DNA of 64,000 bases from Biscogniauxia marginata (lineage: Eukaryota; Ascomycota; Sordariomycetes; Xylariales; Xylariaceae): positions 124,001-188,000 of the forward strand of contig MU404120.1 in assembly GCA_022695795.1 (NCBI GenBank), in the 5' to 3' direction. The notes under the pieces are model-generated. The model ran no database searches, was not told the DNA's origin, and was given only the letters and a program-made list of their open reading frames with translations. This document shows, in pieces, positions 1-11,724 of the stretch. The position numbers were made by a program, and so were the translations under genes. Within the stretch, counting starts at the first letter, position 1, and every line of letters starts with the position of its first letter.

Positions 1-557
1 GTCGAGCAGCACCACGCAGCTCTGGACATGTGGTTATCCAGGTGGACGTGGATCTGCTGCTTCGCACACTCTGCAGCCACCGCGTCGAACACCTGAAGTC
101 GAGTAGTGGTGTCGCCAAACGATGGGTTCTTAGCAATGAACTCGTTATACACCCTGGTGCCGTTGGTCTCGCCGAGTGCGTTGATGAAAGATGCCTTGAC
201 CGTAGTGTCCTGGCCGTTGTTGGCATAGATATCATCGATCAATTCGATGGCATAGGTCAGGCGAATGGCGTTCATCCCCAAGCTCTTGATCTTACTGACT
301 ACACTCTCGATTGACTGGTACTGGAGGCCTTCCGGGATCATCGCCTCGCCGTGGCCAGGCCAATTCGTGCCCGCGTAGACGACGGTATCGCCTCGCGAAT
401 TTTTCATCTCGGCTCCCGACACGACGAAGGGGCTATACGGCCAGTTTTCGTCGCGATCATTATGTAGCTTCGCGGGAGAGTCCCTAGAGCTGGGCACGAA
501 AGCACCACTGCTCAGAGTGAGCAAAGAAATAAGCGATGCTATCAGCGATGATTTCAT
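1..557 (-). CDS. Secreted glycoside hydrolase family 5 (cellulase-like), 3' end outside window
   Basis: This is the first 185 or so residues of a secreted GH5-type hydrolase; the rest, including the catalytic glutamates, runs off the left edge. The ATG at 557 opens a typical signal peptide (MKSSLIASLISLLTLSSGAF), then a mature start with SPFVVSGAEMKNSRGDTVVY and the motif AGTNWPGHGEAMIPEGL, which is the opening beta-strand region of fungal GH5 proteins. It continues with GMNAIRLTYAIEL and the LDNHMSRAAWCC segment seen before the active site in this group. No intron is needed in the visible part. Such enzymes act outside the cell on beta-linked glucans or related wall polymers; the exact substrate cannot be told from this part. 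A TATA-like stretch lies about 80 bases upstream on the minus strand. The family call is from recognised motifs. Confidence 0.85.
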   Translation of the reverse strand, partial: MKSSLIASLISLLTLSSGAFVPSSRDSPAKLHNDRDENWPYSPFVVSGAEMKNSRGDTVVYAGTNWPGHGEAMIPEGLQYQSIESVVSKIKSLGMNAIRLTYAIELIDDIYANNGQDTTVKASFINALGETNGTRVYNEFIAKNPSFGDTTTRLQVFDAVAAECAKQQIHVHLDNHMSRAAWCCS

Positions 558-1912
558 CGTGTTGACTAAACGAGGAATAAAGCAAGGACCTACGTCGCTG
601 TAGTACACCTCTCCAGAGGGAGAGCCAGAGCCAGATTATATATAACATATCATAGAGTGGCTGCCACAGACGTGTGGCCCCTGCTTCATGATGTATATAG
701 TACTAGGATAGTGGGCCTGGAGAATGGGACTTTCCCTCTCCAGCGCAACAACAAGTAATATACGTCCCCTTGCAGTGGCCTGTTATAACTTGTCTCCGGA
801 CGAGACCGCCAACTTGGGCTGTAAGGTGTTATCCGGGGACATTGCGGATGAGCGTCTTGACCCAGGCCTTCCCACGAGATCAGGGCATCATGTGAAGATA
901 ATCCGGCCAAGCTCTTTACGCACGGTTTAAGAGTTGACATTCCCCCGAGCGGCCGAGTTTGACCACCTGTCATATCAGCGTCTAGCAAGCAAAGCTATAA
1001 GCGACACTATCAGCGGCACGAACAGACGCTTGGTCGTATATCCCCACCAACCCACACATAACCCGCACCTATACTAGATGATGTTGAGAACCGGTCAAGT
1101 TGGGCTCAAGCTTGAAAGGCCCAGGAGTGGGGAATCGAGGGAGGCGGTGCCAAGCTGGTATATCACCGGCTAGGTTAGGGTAGTAAGCTATATTCTCCCC
1201 GCGCTTTCATCCACATTGCCGACGTACCTCCATGTTGTTCCCCACACCCTTTTCGTATCAATCCGTCGTATGTAAAGCCCGCAGCACTTGAACGGCTACA
1301 TATGTATGCAGCATGCTGTTAATCTCTCCTGGCGATCTAGGCTATTTGCGGTCCACGGACCTCATCTAGGCTTTATTGAAAATCCAAAAACAGATACATG
1401 CGAACTTACCTATTGCGTTCCTGACAGGATATGACCGGGGCTTAAAATCGTGGTGACGAAAAGGGAAGGGGGGGGGGGGGAGCATTAACATGGTCAATCT
1501 TACGAGGGCCACGTGAGAAACTACAACGTTCCATCGTGCCAACTTTTTTTAGGGCATGCTCAAAACTGGATTCGAACGGAATGTGGAATTTTGGATAAGA
1601 CATGCCATTTTTGAAATTCGTGAAGGCGGAGCTCTTTGTTTCGGGAAAGGTGGCTATCTACTACTTACTACGGCCCTATCAACATCTGATCCAGGTACAG
1701 CTTATACTACTATAGACCAACGACTTGTCAAAACAGCAAAATATGGCTACACTGCCTTAGGTATCAATAGTTACTACTAGTTCACATGCTCCCTTCGCGG
1801 TCCGTAGCGGACCGAATCCAATGTAGGGGTACAAGTATGGTGCTATCCAAAAAGGTTTTATAAAGATAAAAAATAAATTGTTTTTATTTCCAACGCATCC
1901 ACCTACAACCCC
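558..1912. other. Intergenic: GH5 promoter and P450 3' flank
   Basis: No convincing gene. Short open frames at 686-988 (minus) and 1556-1780 (plus) have no recognisable domain and no start or splice context. A run of 12 G lies near 1470-1481. The right end should hold the 3' untranslated region of the P450 gene, with AT-rich sequence at 1860-1890. Confidence 0.5.
636..648 (-). promoter_or_regulatory. TATA-like box of the GH5 gene
   Basis: The minus strand reads GTTATATATAATC here, about 80-90 bases upstream of the GH5 start codon at 557. Position and sequence fit a fungal core promoter; this is inference from spacing only. Confidence 0.4.
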
Positions 1913-3884
1913 TTAGATACGTCTCCGGAACTCGACCATCGGCCCATCCTTCAAACTGGTGAACTGGTCGACGAGCTGGAACTCGTCCGGGCGCTGGCGG
2001 CCCCACTCGAGATCGGGCCTGCCCTCGGCCGGGTCGAAGCCCTCTGTCGTCTTGCGCAGGTCGTACAGGTACAGCACGCGGGCCAGCGTGGTCGACATCT
2101 CGACGTACGCGAGGCCCTTGCCGATGCAGCCGCGCGGGCCGACGGAAAAGGGGCAGAAGGCGCTCTGCGCGAGCGCCACGTCCTGCTCCGACACCACTTC
2201 GCCGGTACTGCCGCTATCATCGGAGGGCGAGGGCGAGGGCCAGGGCTCGCCGGCGATCCAGCGCTCGGGGACGTAGGCGAACGGGCGCGGGTAGTACGCG
2301 GGGTTGTGGTGGACGGCGTAGTGCGGGACGCCGACGACGGCGCCCTCGGGCAGCAGCTCGCCGTCGACGGCGGCGCCGCCCGCGAGCACCTCGCGGGGCG
2401 GGACCCCGCCGACCGACGGCGACAGGCGCATCGCCTCGTCGACGCACGCGCGCAGGTACGCGCACGCGTTCAGCGCCGCGCCCTGGCGGATGTCCTCCGC
2501 GTCGGCGAACGCGGCCCGGACCTCGGCCGCGGCGCGCGCGAGGGCGCGCGGGTTGCGCGTCAGGTAGAAGAGCGTCGCTGCCATGGCCGTCGATGTCGTG
2601 TCCGAGCCCGCGATGATGCTGTTGTTTTCGTATTAGTTGTCGTCGGGTCGGGTATAGGGGGGGGGGTCAGAAAAGGGGGGTGGAGAAGGGAGTAAGCAAG
2701 TAAGGAGAACTGAGAAAAGGGAGAGAGAAAAAAAAAGGGGGGAGGGGGGAGAAAGAGGGTTCTTACAGCAGATTCGACTCCCCCCACAACTCGGGAGTCG
2801 AGAAGCCCTGGCCCGTCTCCGGATCCCGGGCCTTCAGCAGATGGTAGAAGAAGTCGCGGCGGTCCGTGTCGTCGCCTAGCTTCGTGCGCTCCGTCAGCTG
2901 GGCCTTGCTGTACGCCATGTATTTGGCCCGGCCGGCGGCGATCCTACGGAACAGGATCTTGTCGAGATGAAGTTTTCCCACAAGTCGCATCGTTCCGCAC
3001 TAATTTTTTTTTTCTCCTATCAGTAATGCTATCCTCTATCTCTACCTCGAGGCGACATCTAGAAAAAAAAAGACGACGAAAAAACTCACGATCAGATGTC
3101 TCGTAGTGGCGAGCGACACCAGCTCCAGCGCGTACCGGTTGTCGGGCCGCTCGAGCATGTGGAAGGCCTTGCCGTAGCATAGGTCGCCGAGGATGTCCAT
3201 GGCGAGGTAGTTGCACCAGTCGGCCATGTTCTTGGGGGCGGTCCAGCCCTTGCGCTCGTCGGTGGCGCCGAGCCCGATCTGCTGGCAGAAGGTGCGGACG
3301 TTGGCCAGGATGTAGCGCTCCATCTCCTTCATGGCGGCGTCCGAGAAGCCCTGGGACAGGACCCGCCTCTTCCGCGCGTGCAGGGCCTTGTCCCGCGCGT
3401 TGTGCGTGTTGGGCGCCGGGTGGACGAAGGCGTCGTAGAACGGGGCCTTGCGCACGTTCGCCTTGAAGCCGTAGATGTCCTTCAGGGCCGCGTTGGTGTT
3501 GAAGGACACGCTGTTGGGGCCGAAACGCACGATCCTGCCTGTCGCGTGTTAGCCGCGGCATGCCTCCCAAAAGCTAATATATCCTCGGCAATGCCAGCGT
3601 TACTCTTACCATATCGTTCGTGCATGCGCCAGAACTCAAGGTGGCGATCGCCCTTCCAGGCATGGTATAATTGGTACACGTTCGTGATCTTGGCTAGGAA
3701 CGGGCCGGGGTATTTGGCCAGCGGATGGAAGAATACTCGATATATGACTAGTCCAACGACCTCGAGACAAGTCAGTTCCTTAGGTCTGCAGTATATCTTG
3801 TCTTGGACGTGTCTTGCTCACATAGATCAGTCCGGAGGCGGCCACACCGGTCAAGACGTGGCCGAAGTCGACAGCAGCCACCAT
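1913..3884 (-). CDS. Cytochrome P450 monooxygenase, five exons
   Basis: A complete P450 of 533 residues. Exons on the minus strand: 3884-3822, 3760-3610, 3538-3090, 2999-2767, 2618-1913; the four introns are 61, 71, 90 and 148 bases and all phases match. A short N-terminal hydrophobic anchor (MVAAVDFGHVLTGVAASGLIY plus the next exon's VVGLVIY) is followed by the proline-rich hinge FHPLAKYPGPFLAKIT. The oxygen-binding helix I reads IIAGSDTTSTAM across the fourth junction, helix K has EAMRLSP (ExxR), then the PERW region and the haem loop FSVGPRGCIGKG with the thiolate cysteine. It is a microsomal NADPH-dependent oxygenase of the benzoate-4-monooxygenase or mycotoxin-tailoring style; substrate unknown. 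It sits beside a secreted hydrolase, not in an obvious cluster. The last exon is strongly GC-rich (Ala/Arg-rich). Confidence 0.93.
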
Positions 3885-3957
3885 TCTATTTTGTCCCTCG
3901 GCGAGGTAAGGTATGTTTCGATAAGGTCCGCCCCGATTCGTTGTAACTCGTTGCTCT

Positions 3958-3964
3958 CTTTATA
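3958..3964 (-). promoter_or_regulatory. TATA box of the P450 gene
   Basis: The minus strand reads TATAAAG, about 75 bases upstream of the P450 ATG at 3884, a usual spacing for an ascomycete TATA promoter with a short leader. Confidence 0.45.
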
Positions 3965-5686
3965 TTAGTAGCAGCAGCCTTACCGCTCGGGGAATCTTCA
4001 TAAGGAGTTGGCCTCGATGTTTACAGGGTCATTGTCTAGATGTAGTTTAATATATCTAGCATTGAGTTGCGTTCCCAGTCCAGTCTAATGCAAATATTCA
4101 GCGGCATGCCGTCCTTTTCTACTACCTAACATATATCTATCCCCCAGTTACGTATCACATACATACCTTTGGTACACACTGACCCCAAACTTAGCAGGTC
4201 GCTGCTGAGCCCTCGGCTTGTTGCGGGCTAATGGCCTCTCACCGATAGGCTCGATGATGCCGCTGGCTTGCCTGATTGGGGCCATCAAGAGCACGGCTAG
4301 GTGCGGAATCCTTGCCGCCTGGTCTCTGGTCTTGAACGTCCCGTCCAATGCCGCGTTTGTATTTCTAATAAATTGTTTGGTCCCATCAGCCAGCGCCGTG
4401 ACGAGAACTGGCAGAGTATCAAACACATCCCGCATCTATCTAGTATATACCTATCTATCTATCTGCCTGTCTGCTTATTTCTTCCGGTCTGATAGGGGGT
4501 TAGATCGAGAAACTCAGCTGGTTGACACCCTATGTCTTAAGCAGTGCGAAGTATTAAGGGTGTATAGTTGGTGGTTCTGTCAACTGACCTCCGGGGCGGT
4601 GATGCCCACTTACACCCCGCGACTTGACTCTACACGCCGCCCGCCCACTTACACTACACAACCCAACCTTACAGTATGTACGGGAGGTGCCGACAGGACT
4701 GGCTGCGCCCTGTGCTGTTAGCTAGCTGGATATGAACTCATTATAACGTCACGTTACGTAAAATGGGCCAATAAGCGCCGCGGCGTTACATGTCAAAAAC
4801 AAACCGTTGCGCGCGTGGACAGTCCTATTTATTTGCCGACCGATCTCGTTGGCTCTGTAGGTGTGTAGACAAGCCTTCACCTCAGCAGAAACCCTGCCTA
4901 CCTATGACTGAGGTCCTATAAAATATATACCTAAGGTTAAGGTCGTACTCCGAACATCACAATGCCTACATAAAACCACGTGGGTGTTCACAAGCACAAC
5001 TTCTTCCTATACCTATCTAGGGAGGTACATATACATATATCTCGTATTACACGAGATAGTAACCTATTGTGATTGGTTGTCGCCCACCGAGAAGACGGAG
5101 TCGCGATAATGCAGTACCACCTGTGCATGGTGGGGTGGTAGGGGGGCCCACATGTTCATAAGGTACGAGCTAATATGGAGCAACTGGAGTAGGTACATGC
5201 AGATACATCATGCTTGCAAACTAGCACCACATGAACTCAAGTACCCTGCTCGTATCGTGTTATCCACCCGCCGCCCCATGATGCTTAATAAATTCCGAAA
5301 CAAGCAACTTTTATGAAGCTAAGAGCGGTCCGCCAATCAGCTGTCCAGAAACGAACCCCTCCCCCGGTCAATTAGCGCTTCTACGAAAGGGGGGGCGTCG
5401 GGAGGCGTCTCTCTCTGGCATGGTGTATCACTTATTCCTATTACATGTATCACTGTTTGTCCCTCTCTTGCGTTTGTCCATATCCAAACATTCATGTATT
5501 GAGGGGAGGAAGGCATTGACTTATTCATTTATTCGCTAGAGTGGTTTATCCTCCCGGATCAAATTCCATCCATCAATCGCGTCCACCCAAGGAACCTTAC
5601 TCTTCCTATCAGCCCTGTTTCACCAACCCCTTAAGACTAACTTCCAAATGTTGTGACTTGCGGATCATCCGGCTTCAACTTTGCTG

Positions 5687-5720
5687 TCTTTCTCCTTTCT
5701 CTCTTTTTTTTTTTTCGTAC
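5687..5720 (+). promoter_or_regulatory. Pyrimidine tract upstream of the membrane protein gene
   Basis: A CT-rich run ending in a long T tract lies about 300 bases before the ATG at 6002. In filamentous fungi such tracts often mark the transcription start area. Supported by composition only. Confidence 0.3.
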
Positions 5721-6001
5721 TTTCGTACGGCGGTATTCACTCCTTCAGCTTCTGTTCCCCATCGCCGCCACCATCGTTTCCGAATCCATCCAGTCCGTAT
5801 TATTACCACCATACAACAACGGCTTTTACGCTCCTTAGGAAGAGAAGACAGGAGAAGAAGAAGTGAAAAGAGAGAAACAAAGCGCGAGAGAGAGAAGGGC
5901 GACGGTAACTCTTTTAAAACGACGAACACCGCCAAGAAGCACCAAGACCGTTGACAGCTTTGCCGAGACGCCAGCGATTCCCATACGTAACGCGAGGGAA
6001 G

Positions 6002-6672
6002 ATGAATGACTACGTAGCGGCGTCAACGCGGCTTGCTAGAACAGCCCGACAGCTCCTAGTCCGCGATGATGATGAAGAAACCTACGCCAAGTGCCATCCC
6101 GCGCCCAATATCGACCTCTGCGAGAAGACGGGCGCTTCTTCGCACGCTACCGAGATCTCCATCGGCGTCATATGGTAAGAAGAAAATGCAGACAGAATCA
6201 CCACCACTACTACTACCTCCCACTACCACCATCACCAAGCACAGACACATAGCCCTGTACCGTAAAGTTACGTGTAAAGTAAAGCATTGAACCCTGACTC
6301 GGTGTGGGAACTTGAAATTATAGTGTCGTCTTCGTCGGCACCCTGCTCATAACCCTGACCATCTTCCACGTGCGCCGACAGCGCCGCGACGCCGCCGAGT
6401 GGCCCAAGAACAACCAGGAGCTGGACGACTACGGCCTCGGCGCGCCGCCCGTCGACCGGCCCAAGAACACGTACCAGCAGCCGCGCCCGGGCGAGCGGCC
6501 CCCTCCGACCAAGTCCCGGAACGAGCTCGACAACCTGGCGCGCTCCCTCCGGAACCCTGACGACCGCGCCGGCAACCCGGGCTCGAGGGACTACGACTAC
6601 GGCTACAGCAAGAGGCGGGACGACGACGTCACCCCCGATATGAAGCCGGTCGAGCCGGCCAGCCAGCTTTGA
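6002..6672 (+). CDS. Small single-pass membrane protein, two exons
   Basis: A predicted 173-residue protein from exons 6002-6174 and 6324-6672; the 149-base intron (GTAAGA...TAG) joins in phase inside the membrane segment. The N-terminal part carries Cys residues (YAKCHPAP, DLCEKTG), then a hydrophobic stretch built across the splice (GVICVVFVGTLLITLTIF), then a basic stop-transfer HVRRQRR. The rest is a polar, proline-rich cytoplasmic tail with DDYGLGAPP and many Arg/Asp. This order (short Cys-containing ectodomain, one membrane helix, RR, acidic tail with a D-(Y/F)-G motif) resembles a family of uncharacterised ascomycete membrane proteins; that likeness is from memory and unproven. Function unknown. 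The matching splice phase and continued hydrophobicity across the junction make the gene model convincing. Confidence 0.75.
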
Positions 6673-8502
6673 CCGAGGTTTCTTTCCGTTGAAAAAAAAA
6701 ACCTAGCATAAGAGAGGAGAAGGAGGAGGGGGGGAGGGGGGGAAGGGACGGTTCGGAACAGAACGGATCGAATCAACCATATGTGCCAGATCCTGCGCCA
6801 TCCTGGAGATGGCCGTGCCGCAGTTTTCGCATGAGCGGTTTCGTTACCCGGATAAGATGAATCGTACGCGACGTTGTCATTGGAAATAACAAAGTTCGTC
6901 AGGTGGGGAGGGAGGGGAGGAGGATTACAGGGGGGGAGGGAGCCCGAGTCATAACACGCATACTGTTGTTGATATTTCCCAGCCGAGCCTCGTGGACCGA
7001 CTGACTGACTGATTGACTGATACTTGGACATTGATTGGTCTATATGTGCATACACATGTCGGCTCAACCGACCCAAAGACTTTCTAAATACCAGACGAGG
7101 CATACCGTACGTACGTATAGGTGGTACACAAGCGCGCCCTTACTCTCATAGGGGGTTGGGGGCCGCCGAACCATTGAATATGAGATACCATTTGCTTTCC
7201 AGTCAAGAACGTGAGGCTCTATAAGTTTTTGCTCTTGGTGAACACCAAAGTCTACATACAACACAAACATATCACAAGAGTGGAATAATCTATAGAAGAG
7301 GGGGGTGGGTTATATCACGTCGTTTCTTGGCTTAGTATATAAAAGCCACGAACAGGAACAACGTCATCTTACCAGTTAAAGAGCGAGAGGTCATGACGTT
7401 GGAGGCTTTACTTAGTGAAAAAAAAAAAAGAAAGAAATTTTTGAAAATAGAAATTTAGAACCCAGCCAAACTAGTGGGAAGGGAGTAGCACGGCACAGCT
7501 AGCTCTACCTTAGGTATCTACCTATCTACCTATCTTAGGTACCTATCTAGGTACCTATTTCAACTTCTCTCTCTCCCCTACAAAGACACTTACACTTCTC
7601 CAGCTCCATCAACACCAAAATATATAGACTACCTATAGGTTTTAGTCTCCTCTCTTTCCCGCGTACAACACAACGCAACGCGCGAAGGAAGCCAACCCCA
7701 ACCCCATGTCCTGTTATTTTCACTTCGTACTCTCCTTGCCTACCCAAAGCTATGTTCGTCGCTTTCGTTTGCCATGTATTAAGCCTACCTACCTACCCAC
7801 CATCAGACCGTCCCCAATGATAACCAAGTCCCATACCCACGGCTCCAGCATTACAAACCCACAATCCCTATGAACCTACATAATCCAAAGCAGTATACAG
7901 TCCACAGCATACAGCACATATAAGTTCATCCATGTAATACAACAACAAAGTCCAGCTCGGAGTCTCAAACACTCCTACCAGTGTATGAGTTAAGTGGTAT
8001 GAGTTACATACCTACCTAGGTAACCTCGTCCTAGATAGAACACAAGTCCAGGGTCCCAAAACCCAACGACGATAACTTCGCCTTCACACATAATTTTCAT
8101 ATTCAAAGACGTATTGTAATGGTTTCAAAAAATAGAGTATATGACTTTGTCCAAAAAAAGTTATCTCGCCAGAAAAATAACCGCCTGGCTATGCAATGCA
8201 TTGGACTTGGGGATGTCCACTCGAGTATACATATGAACTGAAACCCAGTCAAGACGACTACAACTCTCCCGACCGATGAGCTATGGGCGCCAAGAATTAA
8301 CGTGAACGTGTGTGTCCAGAATAGCTAAGACGACGCCCTTATGGCCGGGCCCCAAACCCTTTTGTCCGTAAATCCATAAGCCATAATCTACAAACTTTTA
8401 CAACTACCATACGTTGCACGTTGTATGCCTGCTTTATACATACGATGCTTTGCCATCTAAGTCCCAAACGCCGCGCTTCTCACTCAGATCGACCCAAATA
8501 CA
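6673..8502. other. Convergent intergenic region with TACCTA-type repeats
   Basis: This holds the 3' flanks of the membrane protein gene and of the SWI1 gene. No open frame of note. It contains G-rich runs around 6720-6750 and 6900-6940, a TGAC-rich microsatellite near 7003-7020, and repeated TACCTA/TAGGTA units at 7505-7558, 7783-7800 and 8008-8024. Confidence 0.5.
7505..7558. repeat. Imperfect TACCTA/TAGGTA repeat cluster
   Basis: ACCTTAGGTATCTACCTATC and following units repeat CCTA and its complement TAGG through about 54 bases, with the palindrome TAGGTACCTA appearing twice. The same kind of unit recurs in other gene-free parts of the window. Confidence 0.6.
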
Positions 8503-11500
8503 TTAATTCTCCAGCCCAGCATACGCACTCAGCTGATTTAGTAGTGATGTCCATTTCGGGCTTTTCAGCGTATGCATAGCGCCAAAGAGACTATCTCGTG
8601 TTGGAAGGGCCGTCGGTGGTATACTGGTCAGGTCATTCGGATCTCTTGCCTTCTCGCTCAACCTCTTCAGCGTAGACACGCCGCACGTAATAATGTAGAG
8701 CAAATCTGTATCCTCACGAGGTTGGGTTCTGGGATTACCACCCGGACGGGGTGTCGGCTCGGCTTGGGTGCATAGGGTACGGACGAGGCGGAAAAGATTC
8801 TGCGCAAATCCTTCGCTAGAGGAAAGCCAGGCTCGGGTCAAGCCCGTCTCGTAGCCCGGTGCTAGCTGCGCGATGATGTCCGCTGCCAACAAACCTTGCA
8901 TGAGTAATGGCTTACGAGCTTCCACAAACGAAGGCAAGTTTGCGGGACGGCTCTCCTTGTTCTGATCTGGTATGGCTGAGATCGCCAAGGCAAAGGTACG
9001 CGTGAGCAGTTCGTAGGGGGTAGAGGCGGCAGCATCTGTAGCGAAGATGGCTTTATAGTGTGTCCTATTCGGTTCGTCTCGCGCGAGGAGCTTGGCTAGG
9101 GAGTCAATGGCAGGGGGGAGATACATGTGGACCGATGGCTCGAATGACGAGAAGACAAGTTTGTCCGCCGTCATGTCCGGTGCCGGCGATGGGGCAAAGG
9201 CTAACAGGAACTGGAGGAGGCAAAGCGCTTGTTCGCGCCCGGGAATCTCTACCGACGCGGCAATATTTGACAGCAAGATTATAACATCTTTCATGAAGTC
9301 GAGTGTGTTCGTGGAAGAGCCGAGAAGATTCTCGTGCGTGCCCAAAGACCGTATCACACTACAGAGAAATTTAATAACAACTTCCTCGGCAAGGACAGCC
9401 TGGTTTACTTCCGGGAAAGAGAGGTTGCGCAGGATCGTCGTGATGGCAAGTAGCCGATCCGCAGCGTGTTCAAGCTCGTAGTCTGGATCTCCAATAACGG
9501 AAACTTTGCGCAAGGCTAATTGTTCTGCGCGGCACGCCCTCGCGACGTCTTCGTAAGAGGACAGGTCTATCTCATCCGAAACGGGCTCTGCTTTTTCGGC
9601 GAGCAGATCGACTTGCTCTTCCGCGCAATCTATTAGTGACTCCACCAGGTCTTCGCATGCCCTCAGATCTATCATGAGATTTGGACTTATATCTCTTGAG
9701 ATGGACCCCAGCGTGTCTAGAGCGAGTCGGACCTCCCCGTGTATGCCACACTGCAGGCTTTTCGTGAGAGCATGTATGTCAATGTTACCGAGCTCCTGGG
9801 CTGGTGGTACACCCGGCCTCCATTTTTCCAATTCGATCCCCAATTTCGCTATTGACTCGAGTTCAAAGCCACCATGACCAATCTCCCGAGAACAGGGGAC
9901 ATATACCTCGGGATCCGCCGAAAAGGGCCCCGGGAAGGGAAGAGTTGCGGTCCCATTAACCTGTGCGCCGTCTGCCGGCTGGTGGGAGTGTGGCATCGAG
10001 ACGCTACCAGACTTGCCTACGGAGGCCGGCGACGGTATGGGGAACTCACCGCTAGCAGGTGTGGCGTCGATGCTTCTTGACATGCCTGTTCGCATGTGCC
10101 CCTGGTGGGCGTTAGTTTGCTGCGGGCCCATCTGCACATGCTGCGGCGTAGAGAAACCGTTGATGTTGGCTTGCTGTACCCCGGGTGGTATCTGCTTGAC
10201 GGGCGTCTGCACATGCGGCTGTTGCGCCTGAGGCTGTCCCGGATGCGTATGCTGGCCTGGCTGCATCTGGCCCATCCTCTGAGGAGTTCCTGGGCCCGAA
10301 ACATTGGGCATACCACCCGGGCCACCTACTTGCTGCTTCATCTGATTACTTCTCGACTGTTGCATCGTCCATGCTTCTTCGAACTTCAGGAGGTTCCGCT
10401 CATAGATGGCTCTCACTTGATTAGGCGAGGAGGGTATCTGCTGCGGATGGAAGCCGACAGACGAGGCGACCTGAGCCCACAAGTTATTGCCCGAGACATT
10501 ACGATAACCTCCAAACTTAGAAACCATATGAAAGAGCTGAAGAAGATGTAGCGGCCGGCCTTCGATGATTGGGTTCGTATCTAGAGGTAGTTGTTTCATG
10601 CTCATAAACGTGGTTAGATTCTTGAGGAAGCTTTCCGGGTTAGTGCCTCGCGGCATCGGCGGCTGCTGCTGAGGGCGCATGGCTCCGGAAGGCATCTGAC
10701 CATTCTGTATAGGTATTCCCTGCTTGACCATCATGCCTCCTCGGCCCTGAGCCATGTTCTGCGCCATGTTTTGCGCCTGCATCTGAGCAGGCATCGGCAT
10801 GCCGCCTTGCCCGTACTGCTGCTGAAGACGCATCTGATACATCATCTTTTGCTGATCCATCGGACTACGGCCTTGCGCTTGCATCTGTTGCATATGCTGT
10901 ATCTGTTGGGTAGTGAACATTTGACCTGGGTGCATCTGGCCCATCTGCGGCATCTGTTGTGGCATCTGCGGCGGCATCTGCCCCATCTGTTGCGGCATCA
11001 TATGCGGAGCCATGGGATTCTGAGCAGACGGCGGCCTTGGAGGCGCTGGAGAGGGCGCATAGTTCGGGTTGAATCCTTGGGGAAAGTTTTGAGGGTTCAT
11101 GAACATGCCCGGCTGCGGTGTGCCACCATGGTCGGACGGGACGGGCGATGCCTGGTGGCCAAACTGTTGTGAAGCTGGCGAGAAGGGATGCGGCGACGCG
11201 GTGTTAACGCGCTGTGGCACACTGCCAGGGCGCAGTTGGTTGCCGGCCATGACGGGCGACGGCGACGCGTTTGCGGACCCATTGGGTTGTAGATGTGGAT
11301 AATGCTGTTGGCCGGGATTCTGCGGCTGCATCGCATTGGGCTGAAACCCGGGGAATGGCGACTGCTGGGGCGTGTCGGCGCGCGACGTGGGCAGCATACC
11401 GGGGTTCTGTCGCGGCGACGCGCCGATACTGTCTTCTCTCGGCCGGGGTCGTTTCGAGGGTATGACGGAGTTGGTCTGATAAACGGGATTCGAGAAGGAG

Positions 11501-11724
11501 GGAGAGGCGTTGCGCATCTGGCCGTTCTGCATGGCGGCGGCCATCTGTTGGGGATTGGCGAACTGCTGGCCGGCAGCGTTGGGATTGAATTGGCCAGCAT
11601 TGGCCATGAAGGCCGAGGGATCCATCATACCGGCGCTGGCTATGCTATTCGGGTCATTCATGTGTGGGAAGCCGTTGCCATTGTGGTTGGGGACGGCAGC
11701 GGCCTCGTTCATCCAGGAGCTCAT
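8503..11724 (-). CDS. SWI1: SWI/SNF chromatin remodelling subunit with ARID domain (Swi1 orthologue)
   Basis: A single-exon 1073-residue protein. The first 350 residues are low complexity, rich in Met, Gln, Pro and Asn (for example PQQMGQMPPQMPQQMPQMGQ), as in fungal Swi1 and animal ARID1. At about residues 362-455 there is an ARID/BRIGHT DNA-binding domain, starting NPESFLKNLTTFMSM and including KFGGYRNVSGNNLWAQVA and YERNLLKFEEAW. The C-terminal half (about 620-1070) is helical and fits the armadillo-like ARID1 core region that holds the complex together. In the nucleus the protein helps recruit SWI/SNF to chromatin for transcription control. The start MSSWMNEAAAV is the first ATG of the frame. 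The upstream DNA is long and gene-free, suggesting a long 5' leader or a large regulatory region. Confidence 0.93.
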   Translation of the reverse strand: MSSWMNEAAAVPNHNGNGFPHMNDPNSIASAGMMDPSAFMANAGQFNPNAAGQQFANPQQMAAAMQNGQMRNASPSFSNPVYQTNSVIPSKRPRPREDSIGASPRQNPGMLPTSRADTPQQSPFPGFQPNAMQPQNPGQQHYPHLQPNGSANASPSPVMAGNQLRPGSVPQRVNTASPHPFSPASQQFGHQASPVPSDHGGTPQPGMFMNPQNFPQGFNPNYAPSPAPPRPPSAQNPMAPHMMPQQMGQMPPQMPQQMPQMGQMHPGQMFTTQQIQHMQQMQAQGRSPMDQQKMMYQMRLQQQYGQGGMPMPAQMQAQNMAQNMAQGRGGMMVKQGIPIQNGQMPSGAMRPQQQPPMPRGTNPESFLKNLTTFMSMKQLPLDTNPIIEGRPLHLLQLFHMVSKFGGYRNVSGNNLWAQVASSVGFHPQQIPSSPNQVRAIYERNLLKFEEAWTMQQSRSNQMKQQVGGPGGMPNVSGPGTPQRMGQMQPGQHTHPGQPQAQQPHVQTPVKQIPPGVQQANINGFSTPQHVQMGPQQTNAHQGHMRTGMSRSIDATPASGEFPIPSPASVGKSGSVSMPHSHQPADGAQVNGTATLPFPGPFSADPEVYVPCSREIGHGGFELESIAKLGIELEKWRPGVPPAQELGNIDIHALTKSLQCGIHGEVRLALDTLGSISRDISPNLMIDLRACEDLVESLIDCAEEQVDLLAEKAEPVSDEIDLSSYEDVARACRAEQLALRKVSVIGDPDYELEHAADRLLAITTILRNLSFPEVNQAVLAEEVVIKFLCSVIRSLGTHENLLGSSTNTLDFMKDVIILLSNIAASVEIPGREQALCLLQFLLAFAPSPAPDMTADKLVFSSFEPSVHMYLPPAIDSLAKLLARDEPNRTHYKAIFATDAAASTPYELLTRTFALAISAIPDQNKESRPANLPSFVEARKPLLMQGLLAADIIAQLAPGYETGLTRAWLSSSEGFAQNLFRLVRTLCTQAEPTPRPGGNPRTQPREDTDLLYIITCGVSTLKRLSEKARDPNDLTSIPPTALPTRDSLFGAMHTLKSPKWTSLLNQLSAYAGLEN

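Larger units (their letters stand above)
3885..6001. other. Divergent intergenic region, P450 to small membrane protein gene
   Basis: No gene I can support. A 95-codon frame on the minus strand at 4148-4435 ends beside a good splice donor (GTATGT) and has even composition, but it matches nothing I know and has no partner exon; treat it as an unproven fragment. A (CTAT)n/(CTGT)n microsatellite lies around 4440-4480. Pyrimidine-rich DNA with a T run at 5690-5720 looks like the transcription start area of the gene at 6002. Confidence 0.5.

Noticed and set aside
4148..4435. 95-codon minus-strand frame ending at a GTATGT donor
   Set aside because: Composition is plausible, but there is no known domain, no second exon before the P450 promoter and no independent support.
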